This document shows, piece by piece, positions 35,039 through 47,180 of a DNA stretch of 64,000 bases. This DNA comes from Pilaira anomala (lineage: Eukaryota; Mucoromycota; Mucoromycetes; Mucorales; Mucoraceae). Position numbers and translations under genes: made by a program. The DNA lies in contig JAIXMQ010000016.1 of assembly GCA_025716855.1 (NCBI GenBank), positions 124,001 through 188,000 of the forward strand, given 5' to 3'. How positions within the stretch are numbered: the stretch's first letter is position 1; every line of letters starts with the position of its first letter. The notes below the pieces were generated by a model, which was not told the origin of the DNA, searched no databases, and worked only from the letters and a program-made list of their open reading frames with translations.

Positions 35039-38000
35039 TTACATATTAGCAGCAAACATCATGGTGGCGGCAGCGCCAGCGGCAGCACCCGAGTTATCCG
35101 GACCAGGATTTCCAGCCATGCCAGGACCACCGGCATCCGTATCACCATCAAAATTATAAGGTCTTCTTTTCTCGAGACCTTCAAGACCATAACCAGCTTT
35201 ATCACCCATATTATAAGCTTCAGGAGGAGCATCATTTGGAGGAGAAGCTTGAACAAAAGGTTGAGGAGGTAACTCGTAAGAAACATCAAGACGTTCACAT
35301 TCTTCTTTGATTTCCAACATAAAGTTATTGTGACGTAACCAACGACCAGCAGCATCTTGCCAGTTAATCGTATGTTCAACATAAAATGTAAGTCCAATTA
35401 AGTTTTGATTTGTAAAGCTAATAAAGTTGGCGGAACATGAATTGGGTGTATATAATTTTGGGTATTGATTACTCCATTGAATCATGTGGTCAATTAGCAT
35501 TTTAATTTTCCAAGAAGGTGTAGCAAAACTGATTTGTAATTCTATGAATGTTGGTATAATGAGTTGAATGTTTTTATTATTTTTTACAAGTTTTTGTTAT
35601 CAAAATATAGTTCTTTACCAGCTACTTGAGAGGTGCGGCCTGATCTTCTTACGTTGGTAATGTATTGTGTTGAAAGTACGGAATTTTTGGCATAAATGAC
35701 TGATCCATCCCATTTACTGTTTATATAATTTAGTAAATCAATTCCTATTTTATTTTATTTTTCTGTAAACTTACACAAATGTGGTCACTAATAATCCTAC
35801 TTCTTGTACTACCCAATTTTCACCATTCAGAAAAATACGATCTCCAGAATCAAACGGATGCTAAAAAAAAAATAAGAATTTCAACATAAAGTCCGTAATT
35901 TCAACATAAAAAGTCCGTTTTTTTTTTTTTTTTTTACTTACAGTAACAAAGACAAAAATAATAGCTTCAAAAGCATCTTTTGCAGAAGTACCAAATACAA
36001 AACTAGCGGCAATAAAAGCACTCCAAAGAGGCATAAGATCTGTACCAACATCTACACCAAAAGCAGCACAAACAATCACGACCCAGATAACAATAAAGAT
36101 AGTCATCAAGATAATATCTAATTTACCAGTCGCTTGAGATAAATCACGCATGGATCTAGCTAAATTTTTACGTTCACGATAAATTCTGATACAACCAGAT
36201 CTTAATTCACGTTTACTGATATCGTTATTGCCATCCGTATCAAATAAACCAAATGCATTTGTTGCTTCTTGAGTAGTATGAAAGAAAGGGTATAAATCCG
36301 ATTCAACAATTGAATCGCGGGTACTATCAGGGCCTAATAAATTATAATAAATCTTTTTGGCTAAAGCTTTGGCTTGTTGAGTTGAATTTTGACCATGTAA
36401 TTGATGCGAAGTAAAACTCTTGGCACCACCAAGTTTATTATAACCACCTTTCAAGAGTTTACCAGGTATTGCGGTTGTACTGAGTCCAAAATCACGGGTA
36501 GCACCAAGAAAACCTTTTTCATCTTGACTATTTCTGGAGAACCATGTGTTTTCTCTACTTAAAGGAGGCGGGGACATAGATCTTTTATTGTTTTCGTCAG
36601 CTGAATAGGGGTCTCTGTTTTGACTACGACGTTTCATCTTTTTGGTAACTTTTGACATAAAACTCTTTCTCTTTTTTGTGTTTTCTTCTTCGTGTTCATC
36701 TGCAGGTGTCTTATTGATCACATCGTCTTGACTATTGTCTCTTTTGATACCATGATCTTCACGGAAATCTTGTTTCTCATCATCGGATCTAAGTCGGTCT
36801 TCTAATGGCGGTATAGCAATCAAAGTATCCATATTCTGACTGGGGAATTTCACATTGGATTTAGTATCTACGAATTGTTGTTGATTTGACATGATAGATT
36901 TATTTACTGGTGTAGGTGTATTTGTACCATGACTTCCATAAAAATATTGAGCATCATTTTCATCTAATGAATGTGATCTACTAGGTGTATTTGTATTTGA
37001 AATACCAGGTGTATTTGCTGATGTTGCCTTTGGTTTTCTTCTGATACGTTTCAATAAGAATTCTTGTGGAGTTTTCTTTTTAGTCTTTCGAAGTCGATCT
37101 AAGATACGAAGTGCTTTATCGTTTTCTTTGATTCGATCACCGTATGCTTTCCTATATAGAATAGAATCATTAAGTATCACGTTTTAATTAATTTTAGTTT
37201 GAAAGAAGGCTTCTATTCGGTCCTTTAACTTACTTGTGAAAAGACGTAACTATATATAATAAGGTTTTTTTTTTTTAGTACTACAGTTTAATTTTTTTTT
37301 TTTTTTTTTACAATAAGAAATTTACCAATTAATTGTAAAATAAACTTTTCAATAAATAAGAATAAAGCAGCAAAGAAACAACATTCCAAGATATTAAAAA
37401 TAATCGCGGTATAGCTTGGTTCAGGAGCATATCCATCACCTTCCATTGGTAAAGGACATTGAAATCTTATAAATGCCCAAGAACCCCATCCCCAAGCAGT
37501 TATAATAAGTAATTTAATATAGACACGCAAAGCCATGTAGTACTAAAAACATAATTAGTTATTTGAACATGGCCCAATTAGGTAAGATATATCGGGTGAT
37601 CTATAAGAGAAAAAGACTTACGGATAATCTCATACGGAGGACTTCAATTGATTGAGGGCGAAGGTAACCTACACCTTTTTTGATAGCCCAAGGTACTAAT
37701 TCAACTAAAATTTGAGACATGAAACCAATACACCACATGAAAGCAATCCAAGTAAACCAAAGTTGAAGACCATAAGAAGTGAGACTAGTATCTTCTCTTC
37801 TTCTATAGACAACAAAGACAGCGACATCAATCGCAATCAAAATCATACCAAACAAGACAATACAAAACCAAGCAATACTCGAAGAATTTTTTGAAAGACA
37901 GATAATGACACTTCTTTGAGCCAAGGCACCACGGCTCTTTTTATTGTCTTCATCTTTTTTATCCATTTCATCATCGTCGTCTTCACGACCAGCCCAGTCA

Positions 38001-38293
38001 AAATCTTCATTTAATGTATGTCCATCAATATCTTTTGAAGGTAAGATGAGGGCAGGGCCAGCAAGTGATTCTAAAGGAACATTAGCAGGAATCCCATCAT
38101 CCACAATGATTTTATCGTCTTGGTATTCATCATCTGTACTCATGCCTGACATGGCTGTAGGATACGATCGATGGGCTCCTGGCCTTTTGTTTGTGGATGT
38201 AGGGTGAGGTATTTCATGTTCCCTTGCGTCTTCCATTTCTTCACTCTTTCTGGTTGACCGATCTACCGGTTTTGGTTCTTCTGGTTGTTGCAT
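35039..38293 (-). CDS. MscS-family mechanosensitive channel with EF-hand
   Basis: Seven exons (38293-37622, 37542-37326, 37249-37234, 37151-35942, 35860-35775, 35716-35619, 35541-35039) give 933 aa. A long acidic N-terminus precedes four membrane segments, starting near residue 140. A cytoplasmic stretch (KKAYGDRIKEN onward, basic and Ser-rich) leads to a canonical EF-hand DTDGNNDISKRE near residue 606. Then come two membrane segments and the pore/β-domain region (FGTSAKDAFEAIIFVFV, HPFDSGDRI). The architecture is that of the eukaryotic Msy1/Msy2 group of S. pombe, which sit in ER membranes and shape calcium responses to hypo-osmotic shock. The third exon is only 16 nt; it supplies VTSFHK and is needed for frame. 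The C-terminus is Gly/Ala/Pro-rich. Confidence 0.93.
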
Positions 38294-38927
38294 ATATGCA
38301 AGTATGTATTAAAAGAAGATGTATAAAAAATTAAAATTAAAAAAAAAAAAAAAAAAAAATAAGAAAGAACAAACCCACCCACACACACTACTTTAACTTT
38401 AAATAGAAAATAAGATTTTTTTTTTTTTTTTTTTTGTTTTACAACACAGACTGTCGTTATTCAATAATTTTTTTTAGTTCCATTTGAAGTTGTACACTTC
38501 AAGAGCTTTTTTTCTTTTTCTTCGGGGTATCTTTTTTATTTTTTCACCGGGGCAATAAAATAAGAGGCGGGGGGAACTTCCTTTTGTACCTTTTCTTTTT
38601 CTTTTTTTTAAATCAAGTCAATGACTCGTTACCTCATTTAAAATAAAAATAAACAATAAACATTTGACCAAATCGATTAGACCGAAATCAGAAAACAACA
38701 AATTTTCAGAGGGGAGGGACCCAGAGTTTTGAGGGGTGGAAAATCATGTCTGGAACATTTTGATGAAAATGATAACATTATTTGTTTATTTTTTTTTCAG
38801 GACAGAAAAAAAAGTTTTTATTAAAATTACGTCATTAGTAGAATCTAATAATTGTAAAGCATTTTTTATTTTTGGGGTGGGAAAAAAAAAAAGAGTGTGT
38901 GTGTATACACACCACACATTTTACAAT
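38294..38927. other. Intergenic, channel promoter region
   Basis: T-rich tracts and an A/T-rich leader lie upstream of the channel gene. No coding sequence is supported. Confidence 0.5.
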
Positions 38928-39899
38928 TTATGAAGATCTCTTATCTTTTGCAGATTTATGTACCAAAGTTTCTAATGTGGTATCGTGTAACAAAAACTTA
39001 TAAAATAAAGGAGCTAATGGGATAGTAGCCGCATGCCAAAGCGAATGAGCGTCCAAGATTTGTTTGATTGGTGGAAAATCAAAGACTTCCAAACACATAG
39101 CCACTGTCACCAAGACAACTGAAACACCTACCATCCAAGCAAATGGTTTTCTCTCTGGATTTCCCCAGCTTGTATATTGTTTAATTGACCACATGAGCCA
39201 AAGACTCGTTTGTAAAGATCCGATAATAATACAAGCTGTCATATTATAACCATAATCAAATCGTTTCAAGCTTGATAAGTAACTGATATGACACACATAC
39301 AATAGCGTACATAATCCAGTCCAAACAAATGCCCATCCCCCTCTCAAGTAAAATACTCGTAAAACAGCCACGCATAATCCATAAAGAATATATAACCCTG
39401 CACTAAAGTAATCTAACTTTTCTGTCAATCCTGTGTCCCTGATATGAAATACAGTGCTCCAAACCCATGCATTCATTCCTACAATTGGAATCATCATATA
39501 AAATTTCTTGAGAAAATAGGAGTCTGGTACTTGTTCCTTGAGTCGTCGAAAATATCGCAAGTGCATAACTCCATTCAGAATAGAAAAGATGACAGAAGCT
39601 GGTTCTTGAATACCATAGAAGCGTTGGAAAGGCCATTTGCCATGGTACTGATGAATATAACGGTTGTTTTCAATCGCTTCCTTTGTAATGTTATGCATAC
39701 AGTGGTATCCACAATCTTGTTTCACTGTCCATTGTAATAATCGAAGGTAGAATGGAAGTTGACTAATGTCCGTTTGAGATGCACATTCTTCTACACAAGC
39801 TATATATTCTGGTTTCCTGTCTCCACTTGACCCATAACATACCGTGACAACTGTAAGAATCACTAGCACGCCTAAAGCTAGACTGTTCTGCCTTGTCAT
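38928..39899 (-). CDS. PER1: Per1/PGAP3-like GPI-remodelling protein
   Basis: This single-exon gene of 323 aa starts with an N-terminal signal sequence (ALGVLVILTVVTVCYG). A Cys-containing luminal part follows (CVEECASQ...QDCGYHCMHN). The rest is seven-membrane-segment like, with the family's conserved polar residues: HIRDTGLTEKLDYFSAG, and HSLWHAATIP near the end. Members of this CREST-superfamily group act in the ER or Golgi to remove the sn-2 acyl chain of GPI-anchored proteins. Length and order agree with the family (yeast 357 aa, human about 320 aa). It lies in the same orientation as the channel gene downstream but about 630 bp away, so the two are independently transcribed. Confidence 0.92.
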   Translation of the reverse strand: MTRQNSLALGVLVILTVVTVCYGSSGDRKPEYIACVEECASQTDISQLPFYLRLLQWTVKQDCGYHCMHNITKEAIENNRYIHQYHGKWPFQRFYGIQEPASVIFSILNGVMHLRYFRRLKEQVPDSYFLKKFYMMIPIVGMNAWVWSTVFHIRDTGLTEKLDYFSAGLYILYGLCVAVLRVFYLRGGWAFVWTGLCTLLYVCHISYLSSLKRFDYGYNMTACIIIGSLQTSLWLMWSIKQYTSWGNPERKPFAWMVGVSVVLVTVAMCLEVFDFPPIKQILDAHSLWHAATIPLAPLFYKFLLHDTTLETLVHKSAKDKRSS

Positions 39900-40991
39900 A
39901 ATTCTTCTTTTTTTAGAATATATATATATATATATATATAAAAGTTGTATAGCAGTGAATTAAAGTCAAAGAATGTGTTGTACAGCTTCTCCGCTGCTGA
40001 TAAAAAAACTTTTTGAAACACGAATTAGAAACGTACAACAAATAAAGTGATGATATAAATATAAATGCGTTATTAGGTCAATGTATATACTTTATACACA
40101 TCAGCACCGGTGATTTTATAAGAAAACGATCCATTATTACTAGGTAATACTTGCACTGTACGTTTTCAAAACGAAAATGGTTTTTACACGTGCCTTTTAG
40201 ATCATGCCTCTACAGGTTGCTTGAGAATGCCCTTGTATGTATAGTGGTAAATGTCTTTTCCTGAATTTATTCTTCTATCTGCTGCAGTACCCGCCGCTTC
40301 TATTTAAGACCGTTGTTCTATTTAAGGCCGTTTCCGATTTAAGGCCGCAAAATTTCTGAAAATTTTTGGCCTTATTTAATTTTCTCAAGTCAGAAATATA
40401 CGACTATAATGACACAATTTAAGGCCACAGAAGTCTGATTTTTTTTGTAGCCTTAAATAGAGCGGGTACGGTATCTTTAAATAAAAAATATTGAAACTTA
40501 GGTCTTCATTTTAATTCCAAGTGTAAGTCTGTGTAAAGTAAATACGTCTTATATAAAACACAAAACGAAAAATGTAGGACATAATCAAGGTTTACACATT
40601 AATTATTGACTTTCAAATTGAAGGTTTTTGGTTGACAATTTTCTATGAAACTATAAGTATTTAGCTCTCTCCATAATATTGTGCTAATAAAACAATAATA
40701 GTAAACTTTATTATTCCATTCAGAGGAAAAATAGCAAATAAAAAGTAATGAAAAAGGCTTATTTTCAGTTAAATAGATACATATTTATTGCATTATATAT
40801 TTATGCATAAATCAGTCGAAAAAAAAAGGTGATATAGGTATAAATACATCTTAAAATATTTAAAATACATCAATTCGTAATGTTATGAGTGAGCAATTTA
40901 CGAAAATAAAAAGAAAATAAAGCATAATACTGCGTGTCGTAAAAATAAAATAAAACTCATGCTGCGTTGTAAAAATAATTTTTTTATTTTT
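39900..40991. other. Intergenic with one small MITE
   Basis: This contains the Per1 upstream region with an AT dinucleotide tract at 39922-39940, the 187-bp element at 40285-40471, and AT-rich sequence to the Mog1 stop codon. No gene is seen. Confidence 0.5.
40285..40471. mobile_element. 187-bp MITE, GTACCCGC family, copy 1
   Basis: The left end CAGTACCCGC and the right end GCGGGTACGG are inverted, with TATTTAAG(A/G)C following inside. The interior repeats the TTAAGGCCG word several times. TA follows the right end; the left flank is TG, so one base of the target duplication has changed. A relative lies at 49582-49750. Confidence 0.8.
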
Positions 40992-41756
40992 TTAACCAAA
41001 GAGCTCCCAATTCTTGACAGCCAAGTTATTCAAGATATCCAACACTTCTTGCTTGACAGTTTCAATATCAATCGCTGAAACTTCTTGTATCGACTCTTGT
41101 TCACTACTAACAGCTGCTAATTTCACAGGTGCATTCACAGAAATCACAAAATCCGTAGATACGTTGGTCAATCGAACCACAGCTAAAATGATTTCTACTG
41201 TGTTATATGCATCTTTTTCATTGAACTTGGAAATCTTTTGTGTGCCTTGTAAAACAAGAATCTCGGTTGTATCTTGACTATTATATAAGTTAAAAAAAAA
41301 AAGGTCATAAAATAAATCGATAGAAACTTACGGAAGATGAGGTGCAATATCTTTCACGTTTACGTTATCAATATGTGTAATTGAAGTCTCTGCTGCTTCG
41401 TTATCATCTGCCAATTGTTGAAAATGATATCTATAGAGATGGACTGAGAGGTTATTTTATAAATTAAATAAGCAGGGTCCCAGTCTTTTTTTTTTTTTTA
41501 TTTATTTACTTTGCTATTTCTTGATTTGATGCTTCCACTTGTTCTAAAAGTTCAAAAATTAAACTTTGTTGAGTTGACATATCCACAAAAACTTCTTGAT
41601 TGTCAGGAATCTGTCGAAATTGACTTTTTTTTTTTTTTGCATAATGTTAAACAAGATGAATATATTTTTATTTTATTTTACAATTTACCTTGCATCGACA
41701 AAACTGTTTTTAACAATAGTGGAAATAGCGCCACCGAATAATTCTTGTGTATTCAT
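40992..41756 (-). CDS. MOG1: Mog1-like Ran-binding nuclear import factor
   Basis: Four exons (41756-41689, 41623-41510, 41430-41332, 41277-40992) make 188 aa, matching the usual 185-220 aa of the family. The N-terminus has ELFGGAISTIV, then QIPDNQEVF, QSLIFELLEQVE and KYHFQQLADDN. All of these are family positions. Mog1 binds Ran GTPase, promotes guanine-nucleotide release and supports nuclear protein import. The C-terminal half is Val/Ser-rich and ends in NWELFG, similar to the family's NPxLFG end. The start is the only ATG before the conserved block. Confidence 0.9.
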
Positions 41757-41895
41757 GATAGAAAGAGATTAAAAAGAAGGCTACTTTTAGACTTTCTTCC
41801 TCCCTTTTTTACTGCAAAAAAAAAAAAAAAAAAAAAAAAAATAGTGACCGATATTTCTACGGTCACATTCGCCATCAAGCTTTTTCTTTTTGTCA

Positions 41896-42093
41896 TCTCT
41901 CATATCGAGCTTGTTCTTTATGCTAATCGGGTACATCATAAACAGATTTATTTTAATCATATCAAGATATAACATGAATCTTGCTTGACACTGCTGCTCT
42001 AATTTATTTGCTTAGTTACATGCGTTACCCATATGGGGGATGGCATGAAAATAACAACTTTAAAACATGCATAATTTACGTTGTCAAAAGTAG
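41896..42093 (+). repeat. ~200-bp dispersed repeat, copy 1
   Basis: This is nearly identical to 44001-44200 in the same orientation, from TCTCTCATATCGAGC to CAAAAGTAG. Both copies are preceded by an A run. It abuts the point where the desaturase remnant loses its 3' part, so insertion or recombination here probably removed it. Confidence 0.8.
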
Positions 42094-42097
42094 TTAA

Positions 42098-42477
42098 AAA
42101 TATTACAATAAGGGTTAAAGTAAGAAGTCCAACGATCATACTTTTGGTGATGTCCGTATGTAAGAAGATGAACTGGCCATAACTACAATTAAAGTTTTCT
42201 TTGTAAGTTGCAACAAAGTTACAATAGGCATTTCTTCAAACATACTGTGAGGCCCATCTGCTTGAGGGTCTTTTTCACGAGGAGAAAGACCGACGTTTGA
42301 ACGAGTAAGAGGCACGTTGGACTATAAATTAAATCAAAGTTTGTAAGTTATATAAACTAGAAGAAATAATTTTTTTTTCTGAAAAAAATAATTACAGGAT
42401 CTTTTGCCATATCGCCAAGACCGATATGGTGTTTGATATGAGAGTGTCTCCAAGAATAATAAGAAGTTAATACAGCA
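42098..42477 (-). pseudogene. Fatty-acid desaturase pseudogene, middle part
   Basis: The minus-strand reading begins after an AG at 42478 with YYSWRHSHIKHHIGLGDMAK. This is the second histidine box (HxxHH) of membrane desaturases. After an intron at about 42330-42400 come PLTRSNVGLSPREKD and HSMFEEMPIVTLLQ. A shift or damaged intron follows, then WPVHLLTYGHHQKYDRWTSYFNP, before it stops at the 200-bp repeat. The order matches the Δ12/ω3 (FAD2-like) oleate desaturase family. The first exon with HECGH lies at 50848-51236; the third histidine box is missing from the window. The gene cannot be functional. Confidence 0.8.
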
Positions 42478-43176
42478 CTATATATATCTTATATATTATA
42501 TGTATGAAGTATAATACTAAAATATGACATCTGTTTGGCATGATGCTACCAGAATAAAAACATCGCAGAATTTTATTAAGTAGCCTAACTAAAGTGTATA
42601 CACGCATCTTTTCTTAAATTCTCGCATTCTGTATAAGAACATCAAAAAGTGCAAAAATCAGGTTTTTATTTAGATAATAAGCCAAGTATAGCTTGAAAAC
42701 AAACAGCTTTACATACGAGAATAATTACGTGAAAGTGAAGACTATTTATATACAACTCCCAGGTCGCGGCTTATAGTTGATTTTTGATTCTTTGACTTTA
42801 GATTAACTATACAGCATTTTAGTAAAGTCCAATATGGGTGCTGAGAGGTTTAGGATTTACTTCAAGTAAATAATAATGATGATATCTTTGTTTCGCCTTT
42901 TGAGGTAGTAATACATTGTCTTTTACTTTTCGTGCAGACGGTCGCAGGAATAGAAAGTTTTGGGTTTTACACTGCTCATTACCTTGCAGATTTCTTCTTT
43001 GTGTCTTGTGGCAGTTGATGAAAATGAAACAAGCTGATATTTCTTAGTTTATACCTATATCTAATAAAGCAAATTATCAGTCCGTTTAAGATACATGCTA
43101 TATCAAGGACGCTAGCAAGTGAAGCAGCAAAACCAAGTGTTACTCTTTTAGAATGAACTACAACTTTATGTGTTTG

Positions 43177-43710
43177 TGGGCTGCCACGGCTACCAACTTC
43201 GTGGATGTTCACACATCGGGCTACACTTTTTATCGTGCAGTATTCAGATACCAATATGTTCTTAACTAGACGCCTAGCCAAGTGAATTCTGACCAAATAC
43301 ATACCAATCTAACAGGGCTTTCAGTTGGTCCCTTAGTTAGACCACCACTCTGAAGAAACCTTCAGGCTATATACTATACACTCAAGAATCGTGTACTAGG
43401 TATTAAGTGGTAAAGATATGCACACTAACACATACAAGTTGACCGGGTTCATGGGCTGCCACGACTACCAACTTCGTGGATGTTCACACATCGGGCTACA
43501 CTTTTTATCGTGCAGTATTCAGATACCAATATGTTCTTAACTAGACGCCTAGCCAAGTGAATTCTGACCAAATACATACCAATCTAACAGGGTTTTTAGT
43601 TGGTCCCTTAGTTAGACCACCACTCTGAAGCTGCTTCAAAGAAACCTTCAGGCTATATACTATACACTCAAGAATCGTGTACTAGGTATTAAGTGGTAAA
43701 GATATGCACA
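43177..43710 (+). repeat. Tandem pair of ~250-bp repeats
   Basis: Copy 1 (43177-43424) and copy 2 (43452-43710) are almost identical. Copy 2 has an 11-nt insertion in the CTCTGAAG region, and 27 nt separate the copies. A 107-codon frame on the minus strand overlaps copy 1 but has no recognisable domain. Confidence 0.85.
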
Positions 43711-44000
43711 TGAAACCGTTCTATTCGAGACCAGGGTGTTTTTGGTAGATGAAAATTCGGATTTAAACTGACAATTAGAAATTAGAGAAATGTAAAACAG
43801 CTTGGATCGTAGATTACCTTAATTTTATGCGCTATAAAAAGGGCTTCTTCTATATAAGTGAGACAAACACGGATTGAGAACGTCGCTTAGCATCTTTAGT
43901 TGAGGCGTTGAATTTGTTTAAGACTGAAGAATAAAGAAAAGCTGTTGAAGGGAAAATAATTTTTCATACCGCAAAAAAAAAAAAAAAAAAAAAAAAGTGG

Positions 44001-44200
44001 TCTCTCATATCGAGCTTGTTCTTTATGCTAATCGGGTACATCATAAACAGACTTATTTTAATCATTTCAAGATATAACATGAATCTTTCTTGACACTGCT
44101 GCTCTAATTTATTTGCTTGGTTACAGCGTTACCCCTATAGGGGATGACATGATGAAAATAACAACTTTAAAACATGCATAATTTACGTTATCAAAAGTAG
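44001..44200 (+). repeat. ~200-bp dispersed repeat, copy 2
   Basis: This is the second copy of the sequence at 41896-42093. It lies directly after a run of about 24 A residues. No terminal inverted repeats are visible; its ACAACTTTAAAACATGCATA core has weak relatives near 11070 and 23330. Confidence 0.8.
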
Positions 44201-44269
44201 AAGATATATCAGGAAAAATTAAACACAACCAACCTGGATATCCTGCTACGCGGAATTCCATCATCCACC

Positions 44270-44545
44270 CATCCCCTCCCCTCAAATCACCCAGTTGTTT
44301 TCTTAAAAAAAAAGATGAGATCTTTTCCAACTACATTTGCATTACTTTAGTAAAGACCCTACCTTACGCTACGTGTCTACTGACCTTCGTTAGTTTTTTT
44401 GTTAAAGAAATAGGAAGTACTATAGCCCTGATTTTTTACTTGTTGTGGCAAAAAATCTTGGCCAATCAAATCGTCTAAAAAAGGAAAAAAGTGTATTTTC
44501 AGCCAAAAATGAGCTGTGTTTTTTTCGAAAATGAGAAATAAGGAT
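44270..44545 (+). repeat. Inverted dispersed repeat, copy 1
   Basis: Blocks CCCCTCAAATCACCCAGTT, a GTGTCTACTGACCTTCGTTAG-like segment and CCAATCAAATCGTCTAAAA occur in the same order in the reverse complement of 53225-53480. By eye the match is about 70 percent. It is too diverged to define the ends. Confidence 0.65.
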
Positions 44546-44559
44546 ATATCTTGGTATTG

Positions 44560-45490
44560 AAAAGGTTTTACCGCTTGAATTTTTAATAATATACGTAGAA
44601 TTTTACGCTCTTTTTAATGTTGCAAAACTCAAAGTAATATAATAATAAATATCAATAGATATTATGAAAAAAACAATATATACAGTTTTTGCTAGGACAA
44701 GTATATTTTTTATATAAAAAATAAGAATTATAAATCAATAGAAAGATGTGCCTTCAAATTATGCATTGATTGTATATTATATTGTATAATAGAATAGGTG
44801 AGATAAATGACTTTAATTTGAAAAGAAAGAAATTTGGGTCCAAATCTCAATCTTTAGGTCCAAAAACCAGATAAAATACCAAATCAGGATACAGACATAT
44901 TTTTTTAGGCAATATTATATGTATTCAAACGATGTAGAGTTCAAACACCAAGGTTTCTATGCATTTAGATTAATAAAAAATATACTTGCTCTAATCGAAA
45001 CTGTTCCTTTTCCTAATGACAATTGATCCTTTATTATTACTTTACTTTGATTTTTTACATCATTCGAAAGAGCGTCAAATTCTACCTTATACATTAATAA
45101 AAAGCTAAGCTCTAAACCCATTTCAGTTCCAAGATACATTCAGATTTCTAATTTTTTATTTTTTTAAGGCGGTAAAAACCAGCCAGTCCCTTTTTTCAAA
45201 AATTACAAATGTAGATATATCTTTACATCTAAAAGATTTTAAAGCTTTTTTTTTTTTGATGTCTAAAATGAAATTTGACGCTCTTTCTAACGATGCAAAA
45301 ATCAAAGTAAAATAATTATAAAGATTAATGTTTATTGTGAGAAAGTTAACTTACAGATTTTACTCGGGCAAGTATATTTTTCATATCTAAACTTATAAAT
45401 TCAAATATATGGCAAAATGCTCCGTTAAATTCTGCATCGACTGAATATCATATTGTTTAGTAAAATAGTCAATGTAGAAGGGCTTTAACT
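44560..45490. repeat. Three-copy repeat family
   Basis: Two direct copies (about 44560-44810 and 45230-45480) and one inverted copy (about 44957-45139) share a block around GACGCTCTTTC and a block around GCAAGTATATTTTT. The inverted copy has a clean 60-codon frame (VEFDALSNDVKNQSKVIIKD). The 45270 copy reads a similar FDALSNDAKIK before stops, so a small peptide-coding unit may have been repeated. Confidence 0.55.
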
Positions 45491-45732
45491 CAAATATCCA
45501 AGTCAATGTCAGTTTTTTCTTTGAAATAAGTCAAAAAAAAAAAATGATTTTGATATAATAAGGTAAAGCGAAAGATAATTTGTTTCATGCGGAAGTCAAA
45601 ATTATGCATAATAATACTGGGTTTCCCACCTTAATTTCCAAAAATGAACGTAATTATTCCAAAACCCCAAACTTTTTTTTTATTTTTTCCAAAACCTGTT
45701 ACTATTTTTACATAAAATAAATTTGATTAAAA

Positions 45733-47180
45733 ATGAACATCGACACACTTATGAGAGACATGACTATCGAAGAGGAAGTGGCCTATGTTAACTTACATCA
45801 AAAGCAAAATGAACCCGACGAAGAGGACGCCATTACCGCAATGGAGTGTGATGAAGAATTAGCTGAAGAATTAGGTGTAGATTTAGAAGAAGAATTAGAA
45901 AAAGAAAGTGAAGTAGAGGATGAAGATGAAGTAGAGGAGTCCTTAAAAGACGTAAATGCACGTGTAAGAGTACTTTGAAGCTCATTTAAATCAACCAGAG
46001 CTGAAGCAAGAAAGTGGTGGAAAAAAACTATACAGGAAGTATACTGATGAACAAATTGACCTGTTTATTGACTTAATTTCTGCAGAATCTGATGTCAAGT
46101 CAGCTTGTTTGAGTACTGGTATCGCCTTGTGGTCTGGATACAAATATAGAAAAACATTTAGAGAAGATCCAGAAAACAGACTTATTCGTAGAAAAAAGAG
46201 AGGTAGAGAAGGATCTTTGTTTAAGCTGCAACAACGACATGCTGAGTGGATTATCAAGTATATTGACGAAAATACAACAGTAGTACTTGAACAGATTAGA
46301 TCCGACTTTGCAAACAGTTTGAAGACGAAAGTCTCACTATAAGTCGATCTGCACTTCACAGATTTATGCGAACTGTTTGTGCTCTTTCCATGAAAAGATT
46401 AGAATAAATCCCAGCCAGAAGAAATCATATCGAAGTGATTGAACAAAGAAAAACAGAAGTAAAAAAATGGATAGCTGATGAAAATATGGACTTTCAAAAA
46501 AATTGTGTTTTTATAGATGAGGCTGGATTCAATATCAACATCACCCGTAATAGAGGATGGTCGAAAAGAGGCACACCTGCCAAAGCAATTGTCCCTACTG
46601 CTCGCAGTACTTCGATTACCATCCTGGGCGCAATTTCAGTTGATGGCGCTATCAATATTTCGCTAAGAAAACCTACGTCGTCTGTTGGCATCAAGAAAAA
46701 AAATAGATGGTAAAGAAGTGAAGGTCAACGGTCGAGTAGGTACAAGATCTGAACACTTTCTTACATACTTAAATAGTATGATGGATTGTTTAGATAGGAA
46801 CGGATTTCAAGGCTATTATCTTGTTATGGATAATGCACCTATCCATAAGCCTGCTCTTATCAGAGAAGCTATTGAAAAAAGAGGTTACAAATGTGTTTAC
46901 TTGCCGGCCTATCCTCCTTTCTTGAATCCAATTGAAGAATTCTGGTCGAAAGTAAAGGCTGGTATCAAACCAAAATGGACTATTTAATCAAGACAAAAAT
47001 CGGGAGTTGAAAGATCGAGGATCTTTACTCTCGCTATAAACAAAATTCAGGATGCGCAAGCCAAACTCAAATCTGATTTAAATGAATTAATTAACAGTGA
47101 ATTAACCAGCGATAGAGCAAAGAAGTTTTTAAAATCACTCTTGGAGAAATCAAAGGTAAATTACGTGTTGAAAGTTAAAA
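45733..47180 (+). pseudogene. Tc1/mariner-type (DD34E) transposase pseudogene
   Basis: An acidic N-terminal frame (45733-45978) is followed by a DNA-binding-like part (46023-46342, YTDEQIDLFIDLISAESDVK, basic RRKKRGREG). The DDE_3 catalytic core shows CVFIDEAGFN, YLVMDNAPIH and LPAYPPFLNPIEEFWSKVK. Thirty-four residues separate the second Asp from the Glu, so it is DD34E as in Tc1 transposases. Frame breaks occur near 45970, a stop lies at 46341 and another near 46407, a shift near 46700, and a stop near 46985. A helical tail can be read to about 47160. It is inactive. I could not find its terminal inverted repeats. Confidence 0.8.
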
